Part shown: one piece after another, positions 55,771 to 63,809 of the stretch
How the letters are laid out: every line of letters begins with the position of its first letter
How positions within the stretch are numbered: position 1 is the stretch's first letter
Assembly (NCBI GenBank): GCA_035530615.1
Contig: DATKUL010000002.1
Location: 682,001 to 746,000, forward strand
Direction: 5' to 3'
DNA length: 64,000 nucleotides
Origin: Candidatus Paceibacterota bacterium
GTDB taxonomy: Bacteria; Actinomycetota; Actinomycetes; Nanopelagicales; Nanopelagicaceae
Program-made: the position numbers and the translations under genes
The notes under the pieces: generated by a model
The model's input: only the letters and a program-made list of their open reading frames with translations
What the model was told of the DNA's origin: nothing
The model's database searches: none

Positions 55771-56529
55771 ATGACTGAGAATCGTCCGCTAAAAAAAGCG
55801 CCACGGCAGTCAGTACTTTCGGACGAGATCTACCGTGTGATCAGAGCAAAAATATTTGACCACGAGATCGCCCCTGGGCAACGTGTCAACATTGATGCCC
55901 TAGCAATTCAACTCGAGGTTTCGCACACACCTATTCGGGAATCCCTTGCACGACTTGAATCAGAAGGCCTCATTCTCAAAGAACCTCTCAAAGGATATTC
56001 GGCAACGAATTTACTGACAATGAAGGAATTCCACGATCTCTTTGAATTCCGACTTCTCGTCGAGCCCTGGTCGGCCGAGCGAGCAGCATTATCCATTGAT
56101 GATGCTGGTGCCAAAGATTTAAAGGAAGAAATTAAGGCTGCGCATGACGCTTTAAAATTGAAAGGGTACGAGCAGATTCAAGCGCTGACCGAACACGATG
56201 CCCGTTTTCACCTTCTCATCTCGCGCATGTCAGGAAACGAAACTGTGCGCCGCGTCTTCGAGGGCACGCACTGTCATCTCCACCTGTTCCGTCTTTTTCT
56301 TGCAGCAAAAAACAACAAACAACTAGTTCCAGAAACACGGACCAAGTTCATCCAAGATTTCTTCGACCACTACTACCAGTCCGAATCGGGCCAACTCGCC
56401 CTCCAACAGCATGAGGAAATTTCCCGAGCAATCATTGAGAAAAACGCACCTCTGGCTCGCTCGACTATGTACGCTCACATTGAAGCGTCCATTCGGGCGT
56501 ACTCTCCTGCTGTGAACACACAGCCATGA
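55771..56529 (+). CDS. GntR-family (FadR/FCD) regulator
   Basis: A 252-residue regulator with winged-helix HTH 'DEIYRVIRAKIFDHEIAPGQRVNIDALAIQLEVSHTPIRESLARLES' (residues ~17-65) and a C-terminal FCD helical domain, whose Asp/His metal-binding residues are in 'EHDARFHLLI'. It would sense an acid intermediate and regulate the fah-lut cluster. It overlaps lutA as ATGA. Confidence 0.87.
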   Translation: MTENRPLKKAPRQSVLSDEIYRVIRAKIFDHEIAPGQRVNIDALAIQLEVSHTPIRESLARLESEGLILKEPLKGYSATNLLTMKEFHDLFEFRLLVEPWSAERAALSIDDAGAKDLKEEIKAAHDALKLKGYEQIQALTEHDARFHLLISRMSGNETVRRVFEGTHCHLHLFRLFLAAKNNKQLVPETRTKFIQDFFDHYYQSESGQLALQQHEEISRAIIEKNAPLARSTMYAHIEASIRAYSPAVNTQP

Positions 56530-57209
56530 GAGTAGGCATCTTCGCCACCTGCATCAACTCCCTTTATTACACGCGAACAGTGGAGGCGACTCGGACTGTT
56601 CTTGAAAGATTAGGCGTCGTCATCGCTGATACCGAACAAGTCTGCTGCGGTCAGATGCATATCAACTCGGGCTATCCAGAATTGGCCAAGCCACTCATTG
56701 ATCGAGTTGAGAAGAATTTCGCCGACTGCGATTACATCGTTGCTCCCTCAGCTTCCTGCATCGGATCGCTGCGAGAACATGAGGACCGCCCGGAATTAGT
56801 ATCTAAGTGCTTTGACCTTTCAGAATTTCTCATTGACATCCTCAATGTCACTGATGTGGGAGCGACTTTCAACCACCGAGTCACCCTCCACACAACATGC
56901 CACTCGCTGCGTGTGGCCAAACTCGGAGACAAACCGCAACAACTCCTTCGCGCAGTTCGAGGCCTCGATCTCATCGAACTGCCGGCGGCAGATTCATGTT
57001 GTGGATTCGGCGGCACTTTCAGTGTGAAGAATTCCGATGTGAGTGGCGCGATGCTCCATGACAAACTCACAAATATTGTCAGCACTGCTGCCGAATATGT
57101 GGTGAGCGCTGATAACTCATGTCTGATGCATATCGGCGGTGGGCTTCAAAAAAATGAAACGCCAATAGAGGTAATCCACCTTGCGGAAATTCTGGCCAGC
57201 CGTGGGTAA
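56526..57209 (+). CDS. lutA: LutA-like Cys-rich subunit of lactate oxidation
   Basis: A 227-residue protein with two CCG domains: 'VCCGQMHINSGYPE' and 'DSCCGFGGTFSVKNSDVS', plus 'HTTCHSLR'. LutA binds an iron-sulfur cluster in the Lut complex, which oxidises L-lactate to pyruvate. Standard length. It overlaps lutB by eight bases. Confidence 0.9.
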   Translation: MRVGIFATCINSLYYTRTVEATRTVLERLGVVIADTEQVCCGQMHINSGYPELAKPLIDRVEKNFADCDYIVAPSASCIGSLREHEDRPELVSKCFDLSEFLIDILNVTDVGATFNHRVTLHTTCHSLRVAKLGDKPQQLLRAVRGLDLIELPAADSCCGFGGTFSVKNSDVSGAMLHDKLTNIVSTAAEYVVSADNSCLMHIGGGLQKNETPIEVIHLAEILASRG

Positions 57210-58599
57210 GGGTTATTCTGGGGTTCCGATCCCTTTTCCAAAACTTGCCAAAGAGGCGCTCAAAGACACACAACTACGCACCAACCTCAATCGCGCGACC
57301 ACCACCATTCGCAATAAGAGAGCACGAGTCGTCGCCGAAGTTCAGGATTGGGAGGCACTTCGTCAAGCCGGGCACGACATCAAGATGGCCGCGATGGCTG
57401 AGCTATCCACCCATTTAATACGATTCGAAAAGGAATTTACTGAGGCAGGAGGAACGGTCCACTGGGCGCGTGACTCCAAAGAAGCATGCGAGATCGTCAC
57501 AAAAATCGCACTCGATAACACAATCTCAGAAGTAGTGAAAGTAAAATCGCTCACAACCGATGAGATCAGCCTCAACGAACATTTGGCAAAATATGGGATT
57601 AGTGCGAAAGAAACAGATTTAGCCGAGCTAATCATCCAGCTTGCAGATGAACATCCATCTCATATTCTTGTTCCTGCCATTCATAAGAATCGCGATCAGA
57701 TCCGCGACCTTTTTGTGAAAGAAATCCCCGAAGCATCCAGTTCGCTCACCAACTCCCCCACAGAACTTGCGATGACTGCACGTACTCATCTGCGTAAAAA
57801 GTTCCTGAGCGCTCGTATGGCAGTGAGTGGCGCCAACTTCGCAATCGCCGAATCTGGCACCCTCTGCGTCGTCGAATCAGAAGGCAACGGACGTATGTGT
57901 CTGACACTTCCTGAGATTCTGGTCTCAATAATTGGAATAGAAAAAATCCTTCCGACATGGAATGACCTGGAAGTATTCCTCCAGCTACTTCCACGCTCGG
58001 CCACCGGAGAGCGGATGAATCCCTACACAAGTTTCTGGACGGGTAAATGTGGGGACGGTCCGTCAGAACGCCACGTCATCTTGCTCGACAATGGCCGCAT
58101 CCAAACACTCGCCGATACGGTGGGGCGAGAAGCACTCGCGTGCATCCGCTGCTCTGCCTGTATGAATGTCTGCCCTGTCTATGAACGCACGGGCGGGCAC
58201 AGTTACAGCAGCGTCTATCCAGGCCCCATCGGTGCCATCATCACGCCCCAACTTCTTGGCCCCGGACAAGCAAAAACACTCCCCTTTGCCTCCACTCTCT
58301 GTGGCGCCTGCTATGACGTCTGCCCGGTCAAAATCAATATTCCAAAGATCCTGGTCCACCTGCGCGCAAAGGAGAATCGCGATAACGCTAGCGTTTTGGA
58401 AAAATTGGTCATGCGCATTGCGTCAAAAGCCCTCGGACCCCAAGGACTTAGATACCTTTCACGATTCACTTCCACCTTCGCACCGCTCATCGCCAGTGCG
58501 TCGATGCAAACAATTGCCCGTCATCTTCCCGTTCTGCGAAAATGGAGCGCCTTTAGAAATATTCCCACCCCTCGACTTTCCGGCAAGCACCATCGATGA
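57202..58599 (+). CDS. lutB: LutB-like iron-sulfur protein of lactate oxidation
   Basis: A 465-residue LutB. N-terminal DUF162-type region, then the ferredoxin-like Cys blocks 'CIRCSACMNVCPVY' and 'CGACYDVCPVKI' around residues 320-390. GTG 57202 overlaps the lutA stop and places the N-terminus close to that of Bacillus LutB; an ATG at 57181 is less likely. It overlaps lutC as ATGA. Confidence 0.9.
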   Translation: MGKGYSGVPIPFPKLAKEALKDTQLRTNLNRATTTIRNKRARVVAEVQDWEALRQAGHDIKMAAMAELSTHLIRFEKEFTEAGGTVHWARDSKEACEIVTKIALDNTISEVVKVKSLTTDEISLNEHLAKYGISAKETDLAELIIQLADEHPSHILVPAIHKNRDQIRDLFVKEIPEASSSLTNSPTELAMTARTHLRKKFLSARMAVSGANFAIAESGTLCVVESEGNGRMCLTLPEILVSIIGIEKILPTWNDLEVFLQLLPRSATGERMNPYTSFWTGKCGDGPSERHVILLDNGRIQTLADTVGREALACIRCSACMNVCPVYERTGGHSYSSVYPGPIGAIITPQLLGPGQAKTLPFASTLCGACYDVCPVKINIPKILVHLRAKENRDNASVLEKLVMRIASKALGPQGLRYLSRFTSTFAPLIASASMQTIARHLPVLRKWSAFRNIPTPRLSGKHHR

Positions 58600-59198
58600 G
58601 CACCTCACGCGACGACATCCTCAATCGGATCAACACAGCCCGAGCCGGCATGACTACACCCCTCGTCGAGCGCACCTATGGCACATCCCTAACTCTCTCT
58701 CGCAAAGAATTGCTCTATCTCTTTGAGGATCGAATCCTCGATTACCAGGCCACTTTTGTGCGCACCGCCGATGTGGCCTCAACTATTTCAAATATTCTCG
58801 CTGAGTACGGTCTAAGAAATATCCTCCTCCCCGCTGGGCTCCCTGCAGAATGGGCAATGGGTACCACCGATTTCAATCTCTCGCCGGAGCAACTCGACCA
58901 GTTCGATTGCGTCATCACCTCGAGTGAACTGGGCATCGCCGCCACCGGAACCATCGTCCTCAACCACTCGGATTCGACTCAAGGTCGCCGCGCGATTTCA
59001 TTAGTCCCAGATACCCATATTTGTATCGTTCAGGAAGAGAATGTCGTAGGCACTGTTGTTGAGGCCATCCGAGCGCTCAATCCGAAAGAGCACCAGACCT
59101 GGATCTCGGGACCTTCTGCCACCAGTGACATTGAGTTGGAACGAGTCGAAGGCGTGCACGGTCCCCGCAACCTTCACGTCATTCTTATGACGAAATAG
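58596..59198 (+). CDS. lutC: LutC-like protein of lactate oxidation
   Basis: A 200-residue DUF162/LutC protein with 'TSSELGIAATGTIVLNHSDSTQGRRAISL' and 'LVPDTHICIVQEENVV'. Completes lutABC. The three genes are translationally coupled and downstream of FAH and GntR. Overlaps the convergent MFS gene by 14 bp. Confidence 0.9.
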   Translation: MSTSRDDILNRINTARAGMTTPLVERTYGTSLTLSRKELLYLFEDRILDYQATFVRTADVASTISNILAEYGLRNILLPAGLPAEWAMGTTDFNLSPEQLDQFDCVITSSELGIAATGTIVLNHSDSTQGRRAISLVPDTHICIVQEENVVGTVVEAIRALNPKEHQTWISGPSATSDIELERVEGVHGPRNLHVILMTK

Positions 59199-60327
59199 CA
59201 ACCGTATTCGGATTGCGATCTCTCCTGGCCAAAAAGAAGAAGCCCATCATCAGCATTAACATCAAGACTGGAAATGAGTAAGCCGTCGAGAATCCTGATC
59301 TGTCACTCACGAAACCCATGATCCATGGACCAATTCCAATTGCGAAACCGACGCCCATGCCATTGGCTGCGATCCCCGTATCGGCACCCTTTGAAGATGC
59401 GGCACAGAGAGTAAGGGCCAGACCGCTCAAAGGACCGATTCCAAGGGAGGCGATGAGAAGTCCAATCATCGTCATTGCTGAAGTGTGCGCTGTGATGATC
59501 AAGATGAGACCCATGAGCGAGAGTGCAAAAGAGATAACCAATACTGTCTTAATCGTCACCTTCGAACTAAACGAGAATCCGAGTCTGGACACTGCGATTC
59601 CATAACTGAAGAATGCCGCGAGGATTACCGCAGCACTCACGACCATGCCGCGTGAAATAAGTAAATCCAGAGCCCACGCTCCCGCTGCGATTTCCAAGAT
59701 ATTCGCACTCAAACTGAAAATCACAAGAATAATGAGCGACAAATCCCAATGCCGTTCACCTGGAACAGGCCTTTTGATCGAACGTTCAGGAATCACAGGC
59801 ATAAGCTTCGTAGCAAGGAATCCGCAGAGAATTGCAAATACTCCAAGTGTGACCCTCCAAGGAATACCGACACCGATCAGAGTTCCGATGATTGTGGGAG
59901 CGATTGCTCCACACGAAGTTCCGATCCCTGACTGGCGCAGCATCACCTGCATTGAATTGCCCGATGCTGCTCCCAATGTTGCTGCGTTCACGTTATTGAA
60001 AAGGGTGCTTCCAATACCCGTGAAACACATTGCCGGAACTGTGACCCAAAGGGATTGGCCAAGGGCGAATACCAGAACGCTCAAGGAGGTGATGATCCAC
60101 GCGAGAGTCATGATCTTTCTCGGTGGGAAGCGATATAACAACTTGGGGGCATAGAACGAAGCCGCGGTGATCGTGATTGCAAACCCGATTTGATGAAGTG
60201 AGGCCAGCGCTCTTGTTATCTCCATATCTCTCTTGAGGAGAGGCACTGAGTAGGCCATTCCATACATGAGAAATCCCATGGTTCCGGCAAGAATCATCAG
60301 CCGACTTCGACTACCCCGTGTAAGCAC
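59185..60327 (-). CDS. MFS transporter
   Basis: A 380-residue protein of 12 hydrophobic segments starting 'RSRLMILAGTMGFLMYGMAYSVPLL'. Convergent with the lut operon, so it may import or export an organic acid or sugar acid, but that is inference. Confidence 0.82.
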   Translation of the reverse strand: MLTRGSRSRLMILAGTMGFLMYGMAYSVPLLKRDMEITRALASLHQIGFAITITAASFYAPKLLYRFPPRKIMTLAWIITSLSVLVFALGQSLWVTVPAMCFTGIGSTLFNNVNAATLGAASGNSMQVMLRQSGIGTSCGAIAPTIIGTLIGVGIPWRVTLGVFAILCGFLATKLMPVIPERSIKRPVPGERHWDLSLIILVIFSLSANILEIAAGAWALDLLISRGMVVSAAVILAAFFSYGIAVSRLGFSFSSKVTIKTVLVISFALSLMGLILIITAHTSAMTMIGLLIASLGIGPLSGLALTLCAASSKGADTGIAANGMGVGFAIGIGPWIMGFVSDRSGFSTAYSFPVLMLMLMMGFFFLARRDRNPNTVAISS

Positions 60328-60496
60328 CTTTTCCTATCAATCGCGATTCTCAAGCGTGAATGAAGCCCGTAAATGCCAGTAGTTTATCGGGCAAGCCGCA
60401 AGACTCCCCCATTTGGTCCCTGAGCCGAACCGCATGTCCCGGTTGTCCGAAAAAGACTTCAAACTGGAGCGGGTGCAAATCTCACGCTCTCGATAG

Positions 60497-60514
60497 TAGT
60501 TGAACTTTCAACTA
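60497..60514. promoter_or_regulatory. 18-bp perfect palindrome upstream of the LigB-family gene
   Basis: TAGTTGAA-CT-TTCAACTA (60497-60514) is 8+8 bp inverted with a 2-bp centre, 19 bases before the ATG at 60534. A -10-like TATGAT follows at about 60522-60527. This resembles MarR-family operators controlling oxidative or aromatic-response genes. No MarR gene is in the window. Confidence 0.65.
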
Positions 60515-60533
60515 TATTGTATATGATCTGCCT

Positions 60534-61304
60534 ATGAAGATGCCCGCTCTCTACATCGGCCACGGAGCTCCCATGCTCCTGGACGATCCTCTCTGGTCGA
60601 GCCAACTGACCCAGATTGCACAAGATCTTCCGCGACCTAAAGCAATCTTGATTGTCTCTGCGCACTGGGAATCCGCGCCAGTCACTTTAAGCAACGCCGC
60701 CGCAAACTCACCTCTTGTATATGACTTCAGTGGATTTGATCGCAAGTTTTACGAAATGAGATACGACTCCCCCGATGCAACTGCGCTTGCTACAAAGGTC
60801 GCGGCGTTGATGCCAGATTCAGAACCAGTCCATCAGAGCAATCGTGGGCTAGACCACGGCGCTTGGGTTCCACTTCGCGTCATGTATCCCGATGCAGATA
60901 TTCCTGTACTGCAAATGTCGATGCCGACTTCTGACCCATACCGACTCATCGAATTAGGTAAACGGTTGCAACCACTTCGCGATGACGGAGTCCTCGTCAT
61001 CGGTTCTGGTTTCATGACTCATGGCCTTCCATACCTTCGCGACTGGCGAGCAGATGCAGTCGCACCTACATGGTCGAGTGATTTCGATACCTGGGCTGCC
61101 GAGGCGCTCGCCAGCGGCGATGTGGAAACACTCGCAAACTTCAGGACCAAGGCGCCTGGTATGCCCTATGCCCACCCAACCGTAGAGCACTTCACCCCGC
61201 TTTTCATCACCCTTGGTGTCTCAGCATCTATTGAAGAAGCTCCAAAAACCTTGATAGATGGCTACTTTTTGGGTCTTTCTAAGCGTTCGATTCTTGTCGC
61301 ATAG
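60534..61304 (+). CDS. LigB/YgiD-family class III extradiol dioxygenase
   Basis: A 256-residue enzyme beginning 'ALYIGHGAPMLL', with His ligands in 'GHGAP', 'SAHWESA' and 'NRGLDHGAWVPL'. YgiD-type proteins cleave 4,5-DOPA and other catechols. Substrate is unproven. Its promoter carries the palindrome at 60497-60514. Confidence 0.88.
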   Translation: MKMPALYIGHGAPMLLDDPLWSSQLTQIAQDLPRPKAILIVSAHWESAPVTLSNAAANSPLVYDFSGFDRKFYEMRYDSPDATALATKVAALMPDSEPVHQSNRGLDHGAWVPLRVMYPDADIPVLQMSMPTSDPYRLIELGKRLQPLRDDGVLVIGSGFMTHGLPYLRDWRADAVAPTWSSDFDTWAAEALASGDVETLANFRTKAPGMPYAHPTVEHFTPLFITLGVSASIEEAPKTLIDGYFLGLSKRSILVA

Positions 61305-61362
61305 CCGAAGTGCGTGAATCTCAACCTCGCCAGGTAGACTCGCCGACGAACAAAGAGAGCGA

Positions 61363-61986
61363 TTGGATGAACCTGTGAGCGAAATTGAAACGGCACTCAG
61401 AACGGTACGACACCGTGGAACCTTTATCACGATGCTCGTTTCTTCGATCGCCAGCATCACCGCATCCCTCGTCCTCTCGATTGATGCAATAGAGCTCGCG
61501 AAGAACCCGGACTCAAAGCTCGCCTGCAATATCAATGCCATCATTTCCTGCGGAAAAGTCGCCGTCTCATGGCAATCCAATTTGCTCGGCTTCCCTAATG
61601 CATTCCTTGGCCTCATTTGCGAGCCTGTGGTCATCACCTTGGCGGTAGCCGGACTCGTTGGCGTCCACTTTCCAAAAACATTCATGCGCATCGCGACCAG
61701 CGTCTATTTCATTGGTCTGGTCTTCGCTTTCTGGCTCTTCACGCAGTCTTACTTTGTCATCGGCGCCTTCTGCCCATGGTGTTTGCTCGTTACATTCACA
61801 ACAACAACGGTCTTTTCAAGCATGTTCAAAGTTAACGCTCTTGAGGGAAATCTCCCCTTGCCCGAACGGGTCAACGCCAAAATCGTGAAGGCAGTATCCG
61901 CCGGCTGGGACAATGTCGTTGTTGGCGCCATACTCACTGCACTCGCCCTTGCCATCATCCTGAAGTACGGGAATCAAATCTTCTAG
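61363..61986 (+). CDS. Vitamin K epoxide reductase-family protein
   Basis: A 207-residue membrane protein with about five helices; 'ACNINAIISCGKVAVSWQSNLLGFPNA' has the first Cys pair and conserved Ser, 'FCPWCLLV' the CxxC active site. Bacterial VKORs reoxidise thiol-disulfide oxidoreductases during disulfide formation in exported proteins. TTG 61363 fits a near AGAGAG; GTG 61375 is an alternative. Confidence 0.87.
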   Translation: MDEPVSEIETALRTVRHRGTFITMLVSSIASITASLVLSIDAIELAKNPDSKLACNINAIISCGKVAVSWQSNLLGFPNAFLGLICEPVVITLAVAGLVGVHFPKTFMRIATSVYFIGLVFAFWLFTQSYFVIGAFCPWCLLVTFTTTTVFSSMFKVNALEGNLPLPERVNAKIVKAVSAGWDNVVVGAILTALALAIILKYGNQIF

Positions 61987-62229
61987 CGTCTCGAAATATA
62001 GAAAACTATTTCACGGACACATTCTAGGAATTTTATTGTGGCTGTTTAATTTTTCACAGGCAGTAGATCTGCACATTTAGAGTTCGCCTCAGATCCTCAC
62101 ACATTGAACACTTCTACATTCACTCCGTCCCAAAGCCTGCTCCCTCGAGAGTTCAACCGATCCGTCATCGGACCAATTGAACTCCTGATTTCCTAACCTC
62201 CGTTAGGAAATTCGAGGAAGGAGGCCGTT
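61987..62229. other. Structured 5' leader of the small membrane peptide gene
   Basis: This gap holds two hairpins before the peptide start. First: GAGTTCAA (62149-62156) with TTGAACTC (62177-62184), enclosing CCGAT (62157-62161) paired with ATCGG (62167-62171). Second: ATTTCCTAAC (62188-62197) with GTTAGGAAAT (62202-62211), loop CTCC. That loop can pair with the AAGGAGG ribosome site at 62218-62224. No promoter was securely recognised. Confidence 0.6.
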
Positions 62230-62343
62230 ATGGATATTCACAGTTGGCTAGCCCTCATCGTAAGCGTGATTCGAATTGCCTTTCTAGTGATAGAAAAACA
62301 TCGATCTCGCCACGATGGTGGTAAAACCAACAACGAGTCCTAA
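62230..62343 (+). CDS. 37-aa membrane peptide, type I toxin-like or regulatory
   Basis: ATG 62230 follows AAGGAGG (62218-62224, five-base spacer). The 37 residues begin MDIHSWLALIVSVIRIAFLV, a single hydrophobic helix (about residues 5-20), then a basic tail with E, K, R and H and a soluble end (GGKTNNES). One-helix-plus-basic-tail peptides are typical of type I toxins such as Fst/TxpA-like and of small regulators. No family is recognised. It has its own terminator and no downstream gene on this strand. Confidence 0.6.
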   Translation: MDIHSWLALIVSVIRIAFLVIEKHRSRHDGGKTNNES

Positions 62344-62353
62344 CGTGGGACGG

Positions 62354-62390
62354 CCGCCTCGGGGTTTTGCCTCGAGGCGGTTCTATTTTT
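62354..62390 (+). terminator. Strong intrinsic terminator of the small peptide gene
   Basis: CCGCCTCG (62354-62361) and CGAGGCGG (62373-62380) form an 8-bp GC-rich stem that extends inward with GGG/CCT; TTCTATTTTT follows. A textbook Rho-independent terminator. Confidence 0.85.
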
Positions 62391-62501
62391 ACACCCACTT
62401 TTTCGTTACTGCAATGACAAATGACCCGAAAAAATCATTTATATAAAAGAAAACTCTCCGTTGTAATCAGAAGAGTCCTTTCTGTAACTCTGCGTGAGGA
62501 T

Positions 62502-63809
62502 TTATAGTCGATGTTCGGCCATATCTTTTTCGATCCTTTTCTGACTTTCTGTGCTCACTCCAGCCAGATTGGCAAAAGTCACCCAACTATCTACCACATC
62601 AAGAATCTCAGCAACAACTGACTTGTACGCAGGAATTGCCTGGGCGCTTCCAACTTCATAAATATCCGCGAGCGTGATGAATTCGTATTTGGAGTTGATA
62701 CTCATCTGGTGGCGTTGAGTCCACTTGCCTTCCGGATTGAACGCATGAGTCACGTCGTATGCAGGCGCAAGATTCCACGTGCTGTCTTCTCGCAATAGGA
62801 ATCCCACATTCTTGGTGTGATCGTCCCGATTCATACCAACCACGTTAAACACCATGCGGCGAAAAGCCTGAGTGAGTTCTTCTGTGCCCATTCCCAATCT
62901 TCTAATCACATTGAAATATTGTGAGTAGTCATGCGTGTCTCTATATCGAAAATCCAATTGATCCATCGCGCACAAGGACTGAAGATGAATCCGCCCGCCT
63001 TCACTATCACGGTCAAAACGGCGAGTGAGGAAATGCGCGCGGTTCCCCTCTTCATATAATCGACATTCACTCATCGTTATGCCAGCTGCTTGCGCCATTA
63101 AGTAATAGGCATACTCAATTCGAGTGAACTGCTCTGGTCTGTCCAGAGAATTCACGGACCCGTCAGCGGATTTACTGACTCCATCGAGTTTCATTAACCA
63201 GGGTTCGAAGCCAGGCTCGGCGCTTACATACCCTGATCGAAATTGGTGAGTATGTGGCTGATATTGAACGACTGCTTTTGCCCTCGCCCCACCCGCTGAT
63301 GAGCCAACTTGAATCAATTGCATGAGAGCGTCATGGTCCGAACCCGCCTCGGCGGCTTTGCCAGAGAGAACGAGGCGAGCGCCGGCGACGATATCCGCAA
63401 TCTGGATTGCTGTAGCGGGACCTTGAAGATGCTGCTGTGCTGGATGAAATGTCAGCGCGCCGAGCGCCCTCTCTCCTGCGTACGCCAATCGATCCAGCGT
63501 CTTTATCTCAGACTTGGCAATTCCCTCCGCGGCCAGCCACGCATCAATGACAGCATTTCCAAATGCATCAGGAAGCGCATCGGCAATCATTGCGGGCAGA
63601 CCGTAATAAGTTTCCTTTGCTAATTGCGGAAAGGAGTATGTGCCGGACCGATTGACCATATGCAACGGCGCAAGTTCTACGCCACTTGATATCCATTCCG
63701 GGGTGTACTCAAAGACGTTAAGTCCCAACCTTGAGTCATATGCCAACGCGCCGACTGATCTACCCCAACATCTAACTTCAATCACATCGACCGCTACATA
63801 AACGCTCAC
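62502..63809 (-). CDS. hipA: HipA-family Ser/Thr kinase toxin
   Basis: A 435-residue HipA. N-terminal couple-like domain, the Gly-rich loop 'VGSSAGGARAKAVVQYQ', catalytic 'MNRDDHTKNVGF' and 'APAYDVTHAF' (metal). HipA phosphorylates glutamyl-tRNA synthetase or another target and induces dormancy. Its start overlaps the HipB stop by 4 bp. The gap 62391-62501 beyond its end holds only AT-rich sequence. Confidence 0.9.
   Translation of the reverse strand: MSVYVAVDVIEVRCWGRSVGALAYDSRLGLNVFEYTPEWISSGVELAPLHMVNRSGTYSFPQLAKETYYGLPAMIADALPDAFGNAVIDAWLAAEGIAKSEIKTLDRLAYAGERALGALTFHPAQQHLQGPATAIQIADIVAGARLVLSGKAAEAGSDHDALMQLIQVGSSAGGARAKAVVQYQPHTHQFRSGYVSAEPGFEPWLMKLDGVSKSADGSVNSLDRPEQFTRIEYAYYLMAQAAGITMSECRLYEEGNRAHFLTRRFDRDSEGGRIHLQSLCAMDQLDFRYRDTHDYSQYFNVIRRLGMGTEELTQAFRRMVFNVVGMNRDDHTKNVGFLLREDSTWNLAPAYDVTHAFNPEGKWTQRHQMSINSKYEFITLADIYEVGSAQAIPAYKSVVAEILDVVDSWVTFANLAGVSTESQKRIEKDMAEHRL

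Noticed and set aside
62391-62501. Antisense RNA promoter opposite the small membrane peptide
   Set aside because: Only a poor -35/-10 pair (TTGCAG / TAAAAA on the minus strand) is visible; insufficient to annotate.
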